A stretch of 64,000 bases of DNA. Source: Hansfordia pulvinata (lineage: Eukaryota; Ascomycota; Sordariomycetes; Xylariales). The notes under the pieces were generated by a model. The model did no database searches. It worked only from the letters and a program-made list of their open reading frames with translations, and had not been told where the DNA came from. Where the stretch lies: contig BJKQ01000015.1 in the NCBI GenBank assembly GCA_006538405.1, positions 558,001 through 622,000 of the forward strand. The letters run 5' to 3'. Position numbers and translations under genes: made by a program. Of the stretch, positions 11,498-21,518 are shown piece by piece (the stretch's first letter is position 1; every line of letters begins with the position of its first letter).

Positions 11498-13108
11498 GAC
11501 CGGCGGGGACGACGGGGTGACGGGAGGCGGCGGCGCGGGCTAGCGTTGCGGTAGTGGGGCAACGAACGGCGGTGGTTGTTGAATCGGCGCGTGACGGGAG
11601 CGTCGAGAAAGGCCTGCTGGTGGATGAGCAGGGAGGGGAAAGCAGAGAGAAACGGAGGAGTTGGTTCTTGGTGTCTCTTCCAAGCCCGGCGAAAAGCGAG
11701 CGAAGGTGAGAAGAGGCGGAGAGACAGACGGGCAGCCAGCTCGGAAGATCAGCTGTTTGGCGTACATCCAGCTAGCCGGAGTTGATATATGTTGCAGTGG
11801 CTGGTGGTCCGGAGCAGCTGAAGTCTGGGGTTGGCGGGGCTTGGCCGACTGTCGTCATACCTCGAAGGCAGGGCGGAAAGTCGGCAGGGTCGTTTGTACG
11901 AGTACTCGCGTGCCAGGCCGTGCCACCACCGTGGATCCGCTGCGGGCCCGTTATGCACAGGGCTGGGCGGGCCATCAATAGGTCGAGCGAGCGTGCAGTG
12001 ACAGAGCACCAGATTGGACGGTGGCGCTGGGCCTACTGCGGTTCTGTAGGACGCGATGCATTCATGGCTGGTACGAGTACTTAGGCCTGGACTCGTCAAG
12101 TGAAGTCCCATGGATGAATCCTCTCTGCCATTGTGCTCAGCAGCAAGCCGGCGGCGATGAGAGATTGGTGCATAATCCGTGCCTGCCTTGCCAGATGCCA
12201 CTTGGCACATGTACTTCCATGTCCTTGTCCGAATAAGAGGCTTACATGAAGTCTGCCACCTGGTGGTACTTCCCTCTCCTCAAATGCGGACAAAATGGGC
12301 CGGATGAGGTCATACCCACAGGGTGACGAGTCCCCGTTGCTTGGTACAAGCCCTGGAAGTGGAAAGCGCTGCCATGAAACAGGCTTGTCCGGTGTCCGGG
12401 GGGCAGGCGCCACTGGCCGCCGTGCCGATTTGCCGTCTGATGGCAAGCGCGCCCGGAAACCCGTGGCGTCCAAGTGCCAGCATGGCAAGGAGCGTTGAGA
12501 CCGGCGCAAGTTCGCGGCCATTGGCGCACTAACGCACCGCCGCACCTGTCAAACCCCACGCCAGTGTTTACCTGCCCTGCCTGCCCGCGTTCGAATGCAC
12601 CTCCACTCGTCCAACATCACGATGCCCAGCCTTCCACGCCACACTCCCACAACCTTGGCAGTGCTCGTCCTGCAGACTCAACGACTGGAAAAGCTCTACG
12701 CGTACTCTCGTGCCTGTGCTCGAACGAGTACGAGTACCTAAGGCCACGGCCGACAAGCCCCCACTTCTCCGAACGCTCTCCGACGCGCCATAATGCCTGG
12801 CACCCTGCCTGCCATACTTGGTCTGTCGACAGCAACGGATTCATCACGCTCCGCTGATGCAAAAATTGCTACCCGTCGGAACATGACGTGACAAAAGGCC
12901 TGCCGATTGCTCACCCTAGATCCTCCTGGATATTATACCCCAAACTAAGCAGCCTGAACCCGACCGTAGGTAGCTCCCGATCGATTGGCCCCTTGCCTGT
13001 CTTCACCAGGGCGGGCAGGCACGCTCTCCCGGCAGCGTGGGTTGGATCGGAGCCGTCTTGGACGATGACGCCCTTGCCGCCGACCACGCCCACTTGGAAA
13101 GCCCTCTC
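11498..13108. other. Spacer without recognised gene
   Basis: Contains the upstream region of the Mug190-like gene and the 3' flank of the methyltransferase gene. TACGAGTA copies lie at 11897, 12072 and 12729; the last two are followed by CTTAGG or CCTAAGG within a few bases. No open frame here resembles a known protein. Confidence 0.6.
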
Positions 13109-13699
13109 TCATCTCGGCCGCAGCAGAAAACACCAGTGGAATATGTCGGGGTCGTTCGCAGCCAGCTTTGGTGTCAAGACCTTGTCGAGGACCTCGACGT
13201 CGAATGGAATCTCGTCGCAGTCGAATCGCGACGCCGAGAAGCTCAGAGACACCCATCTGCCGTGGTCCGCTAGACTCTCCCTGACGCGCGCAGCCATTCT
13301 CTTCAGGGCCGTATCCCCACCGCACGACACTGCGTCCACAGTGCTCTTGTCGATCACAAAGTCGTACTCGCCCTTGCCCTTGTCCAGCTGAGTTGCGTCG
13401 CCCACCTCGTACTGCATCTGCACGTCTCCAAACGCCGCCTGTTCCAACTGCCGGCCACGTTCCACCGCCAGCGGCTCAAAGTCGATATTGGTCACGTTCA
13501 CAAAGCCGCGCTGCCGGAGGTGGTTCTGTAGGTCGCTCGTGCCGAAGCCCAGCTGCATGATCCGGGCCGTCTTGTCAAGGCGCGACAGCTGCGGCTCCAT
13601 CAGCGCCATGAAGGTGGTGGACGACGCCAACCACTCAAAGTTGGTCTCGGTGGCAAACCGCTCTCGCCAGTAGCTCTGTTTCTCAAAGTCTGCTGGCAT
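13109..13699 (-). CDS. METTL13/EEF1AKMT4-like SAM methyltransferase
   Basis: A single-exon protein of 196 aa if translation starts at 13699 (MPADFEKQSYWRERF). Residues about 8-20 hold the YWxxRF signature at the head of EEF1AKMT4/METTL13-type methyltransferases. SAM motif I is IMQLGFGTSDLQ (about residue 47), followed by NIDFEPLAVERG; the post-motif DATQLD and the block YDFVIDKSTVDAVSCGG match the family's 'D-K-G-T-L-D-A' region. By family, the substrate may be a lysine or the N-terminus of translation factor eEF1A, but this cannot be read from sequence. The frame stays open upstream to 14146, but that extension is low complexity: it translates a hexamer-like TGTGTC run (about 13776-13806) and matches no family. 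I therefore chose the downstream start, where similarity begins. Confidence 0.85.
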   Translation of the reverse strand: MPADFEKQSYWRERFATETNFEWLASSTTFMALMEPQLSRLDKTARIMQLGFGTSDLQNHLRQRGFVNVTNIDFEPLAVERGRQLEQAAFGDVQMQYEVGDATQLDKGKGEYDFVIDKSTVDAVSCGGDTALKRMAARVRESLADHGRWVSLSFSASRFDCDEIPFDVEVLDKVLTPKLAANDPDIFHWCFLLRPR

Positions 13700-15682
13700 C
13701 TTTGCTCGCGTCTCGATCTCTTCGCCCCCTTCGAGCCTCTGGGTTCTGGTGTTGCTTGCCGCCTCGATTTGTGTGCGTGTGTGTGTCTGTGTCTGTGTCT
13801 GTGTTTGTTGTCGAGGAGAATGACGTCGAAGCTTCGGTGAACCGCAGCAACTCCGTCGATTGCTCATCAAATCTTGCCGAGCCCACATTTCTCCAGTGTT
13901 CTTGAGATCCAGATTGATTGCGCCAAAACCCTGGCTACAGCCAATGAACTTGGAGCAGCAGACCCAGTCGTGCATAGACCAATGCGATTCCGGCCGCCCA
14001 CCACGCCTTCCAATGTTCATCTCACGACGCGGCGCACCATTAGCGCCATCTACCCACGCACTCCACGACAGATGAATCGGCGAAGGGAGCCGCGAACAAT
14101 GTGGCAAATGGATCAGATCGCGCTTAACAAAGACAATTGGTTCCAAGAGAATCTAAAGGCTCTTTTACGACCTTCTTGTGACAAGATGTTCACCTTACAG
14201 CTCGTTTGAACAAACCCTTTGTGGTCATCCTGGACTAACACAGATTGCTTCCGGGGCCAACAGCGCTTTTGTCCACGATGAACAGTCGCGAATCTCTTCG
14301 TTCGAAATGTGTGCATTTAAGTGCTCGAAATGTTCGCCCAACGCCCACCGTTCTCCTACCATCGAAACAAATCAACCAGCAACCAGTCGGATCTCTCATA
14401 TCAACACCTACAGGCCTCGCTTTCTTCGCCAAAAAGCCACTCTCCTACAACCATGTCTTGCGCAATGCGACCCACCCAAGCTTCGGTCTCTGACCACCAT
14501 TGCCGCGCATGCTGTTTAGGGTGTGACCAGATCGAAGGGCGGGATGGCCCATACAGCACGTCTTCCTCGCCCAGTGCTCCAGATGGAGGAGACAACAACA
14601 AGAGTGTAAGTTGGTGGACCATATGCCTGCCTACCGTTGGGCGTGAGACCAATCCGGTGGAGCAACATGTGAGCCGCTGGATCGGCTCCTTGATTTTGAC
14701 TACACTGCCTGCAAAGAATCTTTGTCCGCCCAAAGCCACTACTGTGCCTAGAATGCAGCTTCCGGCTTCCTCGCCAAGCCCATTCGACGACGACATTGAC
14801 AATCAGTCACTGAGGCTCTTGGGAGCAATTCGAGTTGTCGGGGCTCTGTGTCCGCCGAGGCCTCGATCTGCAGAGATACTCCTGCAAGACCCAGCTGTTG
14901 TTGCTGTCGGAAAAGCGATCCCACTCAAGGCCACGTTGTAGTCCGATCCAGGCAGCACGCCCGCTGTAGGAAGATTGACCACAGCATGCAAGGAATCAGA
15001 TTCGGCGCCCCTGGTGAAGATTTAAGTTCGTCGAGGTTCAAGGATAGGCTAAATATACAGATCAGTGCAGCGACTTCCTCTCTGACGGCTAACCGCGAGT
15101 AGACTGAACGTGACACCATATAGATGAGAAGCCACGGGCTTAAGACTGTGTTGATTGTGGCGGAAAGTTTTCCGTGTTTGTACCTACCATCTACCCCCTC
15201 GCTTGCCCTCGTTTGGATAAACCCAGTAAGCGTCCGGACCAGAGACTGTTCTATCAACACCTCAATGAACTAGCGAGTGATGACTGCTAGTTCAGAAGCA
15301 ACGCCTGGCAGCAGAGCAGTTCATCTCGCTACGCTGTCGATGTGGGATTGACGGCGATAGCTCCGGGGCCTCTCCCCTTCTGCTGACCCCACGTTGAGCC
15401 GAGCCGCGAACCTTGACAGAGGCAGCTGTCGTCATGAAAGGGCCGGGACGGGCCCAAAGCGGCCAGAAAGCAGCCATCGGCAAACCTTGGAGGGCACTCT
15501 GGAGCCCCGCGGCTAGCCCATGAGGTATTGCCTAGAGCGGGCCTCGACCAGGCTGACTTGGAGCTTATTTCCCCCCGGCGACGACCGCGCCCGCCTGGCA
15601 TCGAGATGACAATGGTAGCCCTTAGATAGCCGATGAAACGGGCGCACTAGTTTGTGGCTCAGGAATAGGTAGGTAGGTAAGG
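13700..15682. other. Spacer with 5' region of the methyltransferase gene
   Basis: The first part holds the GT/TGTGTC-rich leader of the methyltransferase gene. From about 14150 to 15660 I see no supportable gene. A TAGGTAGGTAGGTAA array (15666-15680) lies directly upstream of the TATA element of the next gene. Confidence 0.55.
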
Positions 15683-15690
15683 TATATATA
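15683..15690 (+). promoter_or_regulatory. TATA box of the HD-domain gene
   Basis: Sequence TATATATA, about 170 bp before the proposed start codon at 15855, immediately after a TAGGTAGG array. Transcription from about 15715 would leave the first downstream ATG at 15736, opening a short upstream frame. Confidence 0.45.
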
Positions 15691-15735
15691 GATGCGGCTC
15701 TGGGCCTGCCTCTCTTTATATCTCACGCGCGAATC

Positions 15736-15858
15736 ATGCAGCGGGCTGGCAGTCTCTCGAACAAGAAGCATACTTCGTCCCCATCGCGACATCTTCAGAC
15801 ATTCTACGCAAGGACGGTTCGAACACTCACCTACGACTACTCTCGACCAGAGCAATGA
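15736..15858 (+). promoter_or_regulatory. Upstream ORF overlapping the HD-gene start (ATGA)
   Basis: A 40-codon frame begins at 15736 and stops with a TGA that overlaps the proposed main start codon as ATGA (15855-15858). It would be the first ATG downstream of the TATA box. Such stop-start overlaps allow termination-reinitiation. The peptide is basic, without a domain. If translation instead begins at 15692 in the long frame, this uORF would be irrelevant. Confidence 0.35.
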
Positions 15859-16959
15859 GCGACGGAGTAAGCGCGACGTCGCCGTTGTCGCGGCCCGCCG
15901 GGGGGCGGCCCCGGCCATCGCCGGCGCGACGAGCCCGGCGGCGACGGCCGAGCAGGTGGCGCGGCACGGGTGGACGGCGGTGCCGCTGGACGCCGAGGCG
16001 ATCCTGGCGGGGCGGCCGTGGGTGCACCGGCCGGAGCCGCTGTACGTGCGGCAGATGGACTGGCCGTCTGGGGACCCGGTCGTGCAGCGGGTGCAGGAGT
16101 ACGCGTGGAAGCGGCTGCCGCACCCGACCTACAACCACTCGATGAGGGTGTTTTACTGGGGTGAGCCTTTTCTCTTGGTTTCGAGGCACTCTGTGTGCAA
16201 AACAGCCCCCCCCCCTGCCCCCTCCCTCTTGACCCCTCTTTGGGCTTCGTTTTCATGCGTGCCCTCGCCCCGAATGCATTTCATTGACAAAAGTGTCTGC
16301 GCCCCCGCGAACCCAGGCTATGCCATCCTCCACCAGCAGTTCCCCGAGCACGCGGCCAGCCTGTCCATGTCGACGTGGGCGCTGACGTGCCTGCTGCACG
16401 ACATCGGGACGACGCGCGACAACCTGCGGGCAACGCTGCTCTCGTTCGAGTGGTACGGCGGGGTGCTGGCGCTGGACCTGCTGCTGGGCCACCGGCGGGA
16501 CGGCGAGGAGCTCGGGTGCGGCGGCGGGGGAGGAGGAGAGGGGCCGCCGGTGGAGGTGCCCCGCGCGCAGGCCGAGGCCGTGGCCGAGGCCATCATCCGG
16601 CACCAGGACCTGCCGCGGGCGGTAGGGGGCCCGCCGGTGCCGCGGGAAAGGGGGGAGGCGAAGACGGCGGCGGCGGAGGCGTGCCCGGGAGGATCACGCT
16701 GCTGGGCCAGCTGGCGCAGCTGGCGACGGTGTACGACAACACGGGAGGCCACAGGGAGCTGGTGGACGCGGCGACGCGCGAGGACGTCAACAAGGTGTTC
16801 CCGCGCAAGGGGTGGAGCGGGTGCTTCGCGGCGACGATCCGCGAGGAGAATGCCCTCAAGCCCTGGGCGCACACGACGCGGCTGGGCGAGGAGGCCTTCC
16901 CCGAGGGTGTGCGCAACAACGAGCTCATGCGGCCGTACGACAGCTGGGGATTGTCTTGA
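15855..16959 (+). CDS. HD-domain cyanamide hydratase-like enzyme, frame disrupted
   Basis: Proposed exons: 15855-15866, 15956-16160 and 16317-16959. Donor GTAAGC at 15867 with CAG acceptor gives MSDG|VARHGWTAVPLDAEAIL. The second intron (16161-16316, GTGAGC...CCCAG) joins FYWG to YAIL. HD-domain residues are visible: NHSMRV, then LHDIGTTRDN (the HD pair), then EAIIRHQDL. The C-terminal part GRITLLGQLAQLATVYDN...GWSGCFAATIREENALKPWAHTT fits the fungal HD/cyanamide hydratase family, in which metal-dependent enzymes hydrate cyanamide to urea. After HQDL the frame must change to reach GRITLLGQ. One missing base in the G-rich run at 16612-16690 explains this; an intron 16622-16710 would also keep frame but deletes the conserved GRITLLGQ. 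Expected length is about 286 aa with the base restored. An alternative start at 15692 adds unrelated residues. Confidence 0.7.
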
Positions 16960-18011
16960 GGGAAAAGGGGTAGTGAAGCAGAAGAATGTGGCGAGCTGGC
17001 TGTGTCCCCTGTGCATCGGAGGCCCTCTGGGATTCCGTTCTGTCTGATCCGACGCGAAGGGGCGCGACAGTGGTGGCGAAACGGGCAAGTCGAGTCGAAG
17101 TCTTCAACAAACTTGCTGGTCTATGGGTTCCCACGCGCCGACTTGAAAAGAAATACTGGGAAACTACGTGTCAATGCTAGGAAGAAGAATCAAGGCTGCT
17201 CATTTCCAGACGTCGTCAGATTGAAGCCATCTGGCGGGGACGGCATCAGTCCGGTATCGGTGTGTTTCTAGCCTCGACTTGACCAAACATGTATGCATGA
17301 TATAGTACTGCCACGACAGATGATTCTCGAGGAAGGAAATGATAGTATCCTGAACGACCACTCCAGAGTCATGGGGACACCCGACCAATTCCAACGCAGT
17401 GAGAACACAACCAAAGGCAGCTCCTCTAGGCTTAAGCTAGAAACGGAGTAGCGCGCCCACTCCCCGCGAACTCCGACTTGGCCGCCATGTGAGCGACCCC
17501 ACCAAAAAAACCGGACCTGCCGCTGGCCCTCCCGCACTCAAGTATCTTCCCCCACGAAATACGCCACCGAATACCTGCCTACCTGCTTAAGTGTATCCGT
17601 AGAGGTGCCCCGGCCTCAACCTCAGGCCTGGAGAACGCCCCCAGCCCCTCCGACGGTGCTGTGCGAGCCCCCAAGCTCACTAACCCCGGCGCCTGGTAGC
17701 TACCTTACAGCTGGGAGCCTGGCACGCCTGACTACGCCTTCGAGGCCCGTTCGCCGCCGTGTGCAACATCGCCGCCGCCGCCGCCGACCGACCGACCGAC
17801 CGACCGACCGCTCTTCACACACCCGTCCGACCGACGCGACGGAACCTCCCCCCTCTCCCCTCCTCCTTTCCCCCCTCCTCTACTTTGCGCGTCCGTCCGT
17901 GCTCACCGTCCCGTACCCGCCGCCGCCGCCGCCGTCGCCATCGACATCGCCTTGCACCTTGCCTCCCCCTCCCCCTTCGCTCCGCGCGCGCGCGCCCGCC
18001 GGTGGCCCGCC
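16960..18011. other. Spacer and 5' leader of AP-2 mu gene
   Basis: No gene is supportable. Just upstream of the AP-2 start the sequence has (CCG)n followed by (CGAC)n at about 17768-17811 and a further CCG run at about 17919-17937, in a C/T-rich leader. Confidence 0.55.
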
Positions 18012-19496
18012 ATGTTGTCCGGCGTCCTCATCTTCAACCAGAAGGGCGAGAACCTCATCTTCCGCGCGTTCCGCAACGACTGCCGCCCTCGCCTCGCCGA
18101 CGTCTTTCGCATCCAGGTCATTTCCAACCCGCAGGTCCGCTCGCCCATCCTGACCCTCGGCAGCACCACCTTCAGCCATGTCAAGCACGAGAACATCTAC
18201 CTCGTGGCCATCACCAAGAGCAACGCCAATGCCGCCCTCGTCTTCGAGTTCCTCTACCGCCTCATCCAGCTGGGTAGGGGCTACTTTGGCAAGTTCGACG
18301 AGGAGGCTGTCAAGAACAATTTTGTCCTCGTCTACGAATTGCTCGACGGTAAGTCGGCTCAACACCGTCCCCGCCGCCATGCCCGCAAAGCCAGGCTGGT
18401 CCCCCTTCTCGAACCTCCCTCCCCACGTGACGCTCGCTCACACGCCGCCGCGCACTTTCAGAGGTGATCGACTTTGGATACCCCCAGAACACCGAGACCG
18501 ACACACTCAAAATGTACATCACCACCGAAGGCGTCAAGTCGGAACACGCCCCCGAGGACTCGGCCAAGATCACCATGCAGGCCACCGGCGCCCTGTCCTG
18601 GCGCAAGGCCGACGTCAAGTACCGCAAGAACGAGGCCTTTGTCGACGTAATCGAAGATGTCAACCTGCTCATGTCCGCCACCGGGACCGTCCTGCGCGCC
18701 GACGTGACCGGCCAGATCGTCATGCGCGCCTACCTGTCCGGCACCCCGGAGTGCAAGTTCGGCCTCAACGACCGCCTCCTCCTCGACAGCGACGGCCTCC
18801 AGTCCCTCCCCAGCGGCAACAAGCTCGGCACAAAGGCCACCAAGGCCGCCGCCGGCTCCGTCACCCTCGAGGACTGCCAGTTCCACCAGTGCGTCAAGCT
18901 CGGCAAGTTCGACTCGGATCGCATCATCTCCTTCGTGCCTCCCGACGGCGAGTTCGAGCTCATGCGCTACCGCGCCACCGAGAACGTCAACCTGCCCTTC
19001 AAGGTCCATGCCATCGTTAATGAAGTTGGCAAGACCAAGGTCGAGTACAGCATCGGGGTCAAGGCCAACTTTGGTTCCAAGCTCTTCGCCACAAACGTCA
19101 TAGTCCGCATCCCCACGCCGCTCAACACAGCCCGCATCACCGAGCGCTGCACCCAGGGCAAGGCCAAGTACGAGCCGTCGGAGAACCACATTGTCTGGAA
19201 GATCGGCCGCTTCACCGGCCAGAGCGAGTTCGTCCTCAGCGCCGAGGCCGAGCTGACGAGCATGACCAACCAGAAGGCGTGGTCCCGGCCGCCGTTGAGC
19301 CTGAGCTTCAGCCTGCTCATGTTCACGAGTTCCGGGCTCCTCGTCCGCTACTTGAAGGTGTTTGAGAAGAGCAACTACTCCAGCGTCAAGTGGGTTAGAT
19401 ATATGACGAGAGCGGGCTCTTACGAGATACGGTATGCTTCGTGAACTCTCTACCGCGCCGGTCCGGACCTTGCTAACGGATAGGTGCAGATTTTAA
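18012..19496 (+). CDS. AP-2 adaptor complex subunit mu
   Basis: Three exons: 18012-18348, 18462-19431 and 19490-19496, giving 437 aa, the usual length for AP-2 mu. Donors are GTAAGT and GTATGC; the last intron has a perfect TGCTAAC branch site (19471-19477), and its tiny 3' exon supplies the canonical C-terminus ...EIRF. The N-terminal longin-like half starts MLSGVLIFNQKGENLIFRAF; the C-terminal mu homology domain includes VMRAYLSGTPECKFGLND, FVPPDGEFELMRYR and the end block NYSSVKWVRYMTRAGSYEIRF. In the clathrin adaptor AP-2, mu binds YxxPhi endocytic signals and PIP2 at the plasma membrane. Start chosen at 18012 because it gives the family N-terminus; the frame is open a little further upstream but those residues are not conserved. 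Confidence 0.97.
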
Positions 19497-20964
19497 ACGA
19501 CGATTTATAAGATATTTAATGATCATAGTGGCAGTGGCAGTCACTGGCTGCGGATGGGCGCAAGGAGCCTCGAGCGTGCCATGCACGCAGGCCATACGCG
19601 TCGTGGTACGTCTGGCGTCTCGGCATGTCCACCGATAGAGGACAGAGGGCCGGCCACAAAAAGCAAGCTTCGAATCAGTGCTGTACAATAGGGAGGTGGC
19701 GCGGCGGCCCAGCCAGGGCAGCGTTTGGGGTATTATGGGAGCATGAAATATGCATTTCAGCGGCACCAACACAGTGCTGCCGCAGCCTGCCCCCTGGATT
19801 CTATTGCTCGAAACTCACTGGGCGAGGGAATGAGCTTCTGCTGGGGTGACCGGGTCGTGGTTGTTGGCTCGAACCCTGTCATGAGCTTTTCGGGCGTCTG
19901 AGGGCTGGGTTGCTGGGAAGGGGCATGATGGTTTCGACGAAGACAACACCGGCCGAATGACTGTGTGACTGAAGATGCCGACTATCCCAACGCCCTATGT
20001 AGGAGCGCAACGCGCCATGGGCTCAATCAGCTGTCAATCTTCGAATCAGGCTGCAGCAGGCCGACCGGTCCCGCCTGTGAATTCCAATATTCAAAACCGG
20101 TCTATGGGCCTTGTCTTTCCAGTGATGCGCTCTGTATCGCTGTTTCGTACGACTGAATTTCTTTTCAAGTGTCGAGACACGGCTGCGTGGTAGAGAGGGA
20201 CTCGCAACACTGTGTCTCTTCGCTCTGGAGTTAATGCTGCCTTACCTTGTTGGAATACTTGGTCGAGATGAGTCAGGCAGAGAGATTTATCTACCTGGAA
20301 GCAAGGCCAACAACGGATATGGATGAGCTCGCAGCAAGCACTCAACCTTTAATGATGCAACACGTTGAGGCGGATTGCAATGCTTCCCGATAGGTCAAGG
20401 TATTCAATGCTTCACGCCGCCTGGGCATTGCAGCTGATGTTTGTGTTGTCGAATCGACTGCAAACGGGCTACACTCCAGGTTGGTATCCGGCGATACCCG
20501 ATATTTTCTGCATGAGAACCTACCGCAGGCACCTTGTGCCTTAAGATGTCTGGTTACACAGTCTGTCTGCACGAGCTCGCTTCCGGATGCAACACCAGGA
20601 CCCCCGCCTGCTCCAAAGAGCCCGTCCGTCCTCTTCGGTCTCATGTCAGTGCCTACTGTCTACTGTGTGCATATGGCCGTGTTTGCCGTCCACACAAACA
20701 TAGCAAACCCGCCAACAACAACCCCGGCTCGTCGGACGCGGAAGCGCCCTCGAGCCTCCCCTTGCACTATTTTCTCTGCAACCGGTCTCCCCTCGCGCAG
20801 TCTCTAGCTCTCCAGGGTCCCGGCCCGCCTCCAAACACCCCATCTCGTGGCTCTGCTCTCCTCCGGACCTTCGCGCAACACAGCAGCAGAAACACCCACG
20901 GCCAAACTCTTTTTGTTCTTCTTTCACCGGGTTCGAACCCACGCACCGTCCCACGCGACCAGCC
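19497..20964. other. Spacer without recognised gene
   Basis: Downstream flank of AP-2 mu and upstream region of the small cysteine-rich gene. Short open frames exist on both strands but none resembles a known protein. A palindromic GGGTTCGAACCC near 20929-20940 looks like a tRNA T-loop at first sight but has no tRNA around it. Confidence 0.55.
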
Positions 20965-21256
20965 ATGGCCTCGCAGACCGACAGCAAAGGCGACACTCGA
21001 AGCCGAGACGAGCAGCAGAAAGAACCCAAACAGCAGCAGCAGCAGCAGCAGCAGCAGCCCTGCCAACACAGTAGCGACACCTCCTCTCCGGAACAGCCAG
21101 ATCCCGGGGAGAACGAGCCCGAGTTCTCGTGCCACGTCTGCACGCGCATAGTGAACCAGGGCAAGCGGCCCCAGAGGCCGGGCAACATCATCGTGCGCTG
21201 CCTGCTGTGCAACCGCGACTTTTGCGAGAGCCACGAGAGCAGGCCGGCGGGCAGCG

Positions 21257-21296
<40 letters not shown>

Positions 21297-21447
21297 AGAC
21301 ACCGCCAGCCCTTCAGTCTGCGAGATCAACCACCGCACGTACTACCGCCGCCACCCGGCTCTGCACGGGACCGTGTGGCCGACGCTCGAGGCGAGGAGGG
21401 CCGGCTCGGAGCGGGGGAGGCGAGCCGGCTCCTCGGGCGGTGCTTGA
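20965..21447 (+). CDS. Small cysteine-rich protein with AN1-like zinc core
   Basis: A 160-aa single-exon frame with a favourable start context (CAGCCATGG). Residues 1-50 are polar, with an uninterrupted glutamine run (from CAG repeats). Paired cysteines follow: CHVC at 56-59, then CLLC at 79-82, then CESH at 87-90. C-x2-C-x4-C-x2-H matches the central part of AN1-type zinc fingers. A glycine/aspartate run (polyD from GAC repeats, about residues 97-110) separates this from CEINHRTYYRRHP, which could supply the last ligands. The tail is arginine/serine-rich. I do not recognise the family. It may be a zinc-binding adaptor with repeat expansions inserted into the domain, or simply a fast-evolving lineage protein. 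Expression is not demonstrable from sequence. Confidence 0.5.
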
Positions 21448-21490
21448 GGGTTCGACATGTCGGCCCATCTTGCTTTATGCGACGGGGCAT

Positions 21491-21518
21491 GGGGGGGGAA
21501 AGGGGGGGGGGGGGGGGG
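21491..21518. repeat. G8-AAA-G17 homopolymer tract
   Basis: Eight G, three A, seventeen G just after the stop of the cysteine-rich gene. Long G runs can form quadruplexes and are difficult to sequence, so the exact length is unsure. Confidence 0.85.

Noticed and set aside
13700..14146. 149-residue N-terminal extension of the METTL13-like protein
   Set aside because: Low complexity and Gln/Thr repeats from the TGTGTC tract; family similarity starts at 13699.
20929..20940. Possible tRNA B box GGGTTCGAACCC
   Set aside because: The T-stem does not pair beyond the palindrome and there is no A box or cloverleaf; it lies in the leader of the cysteine-rich gene.
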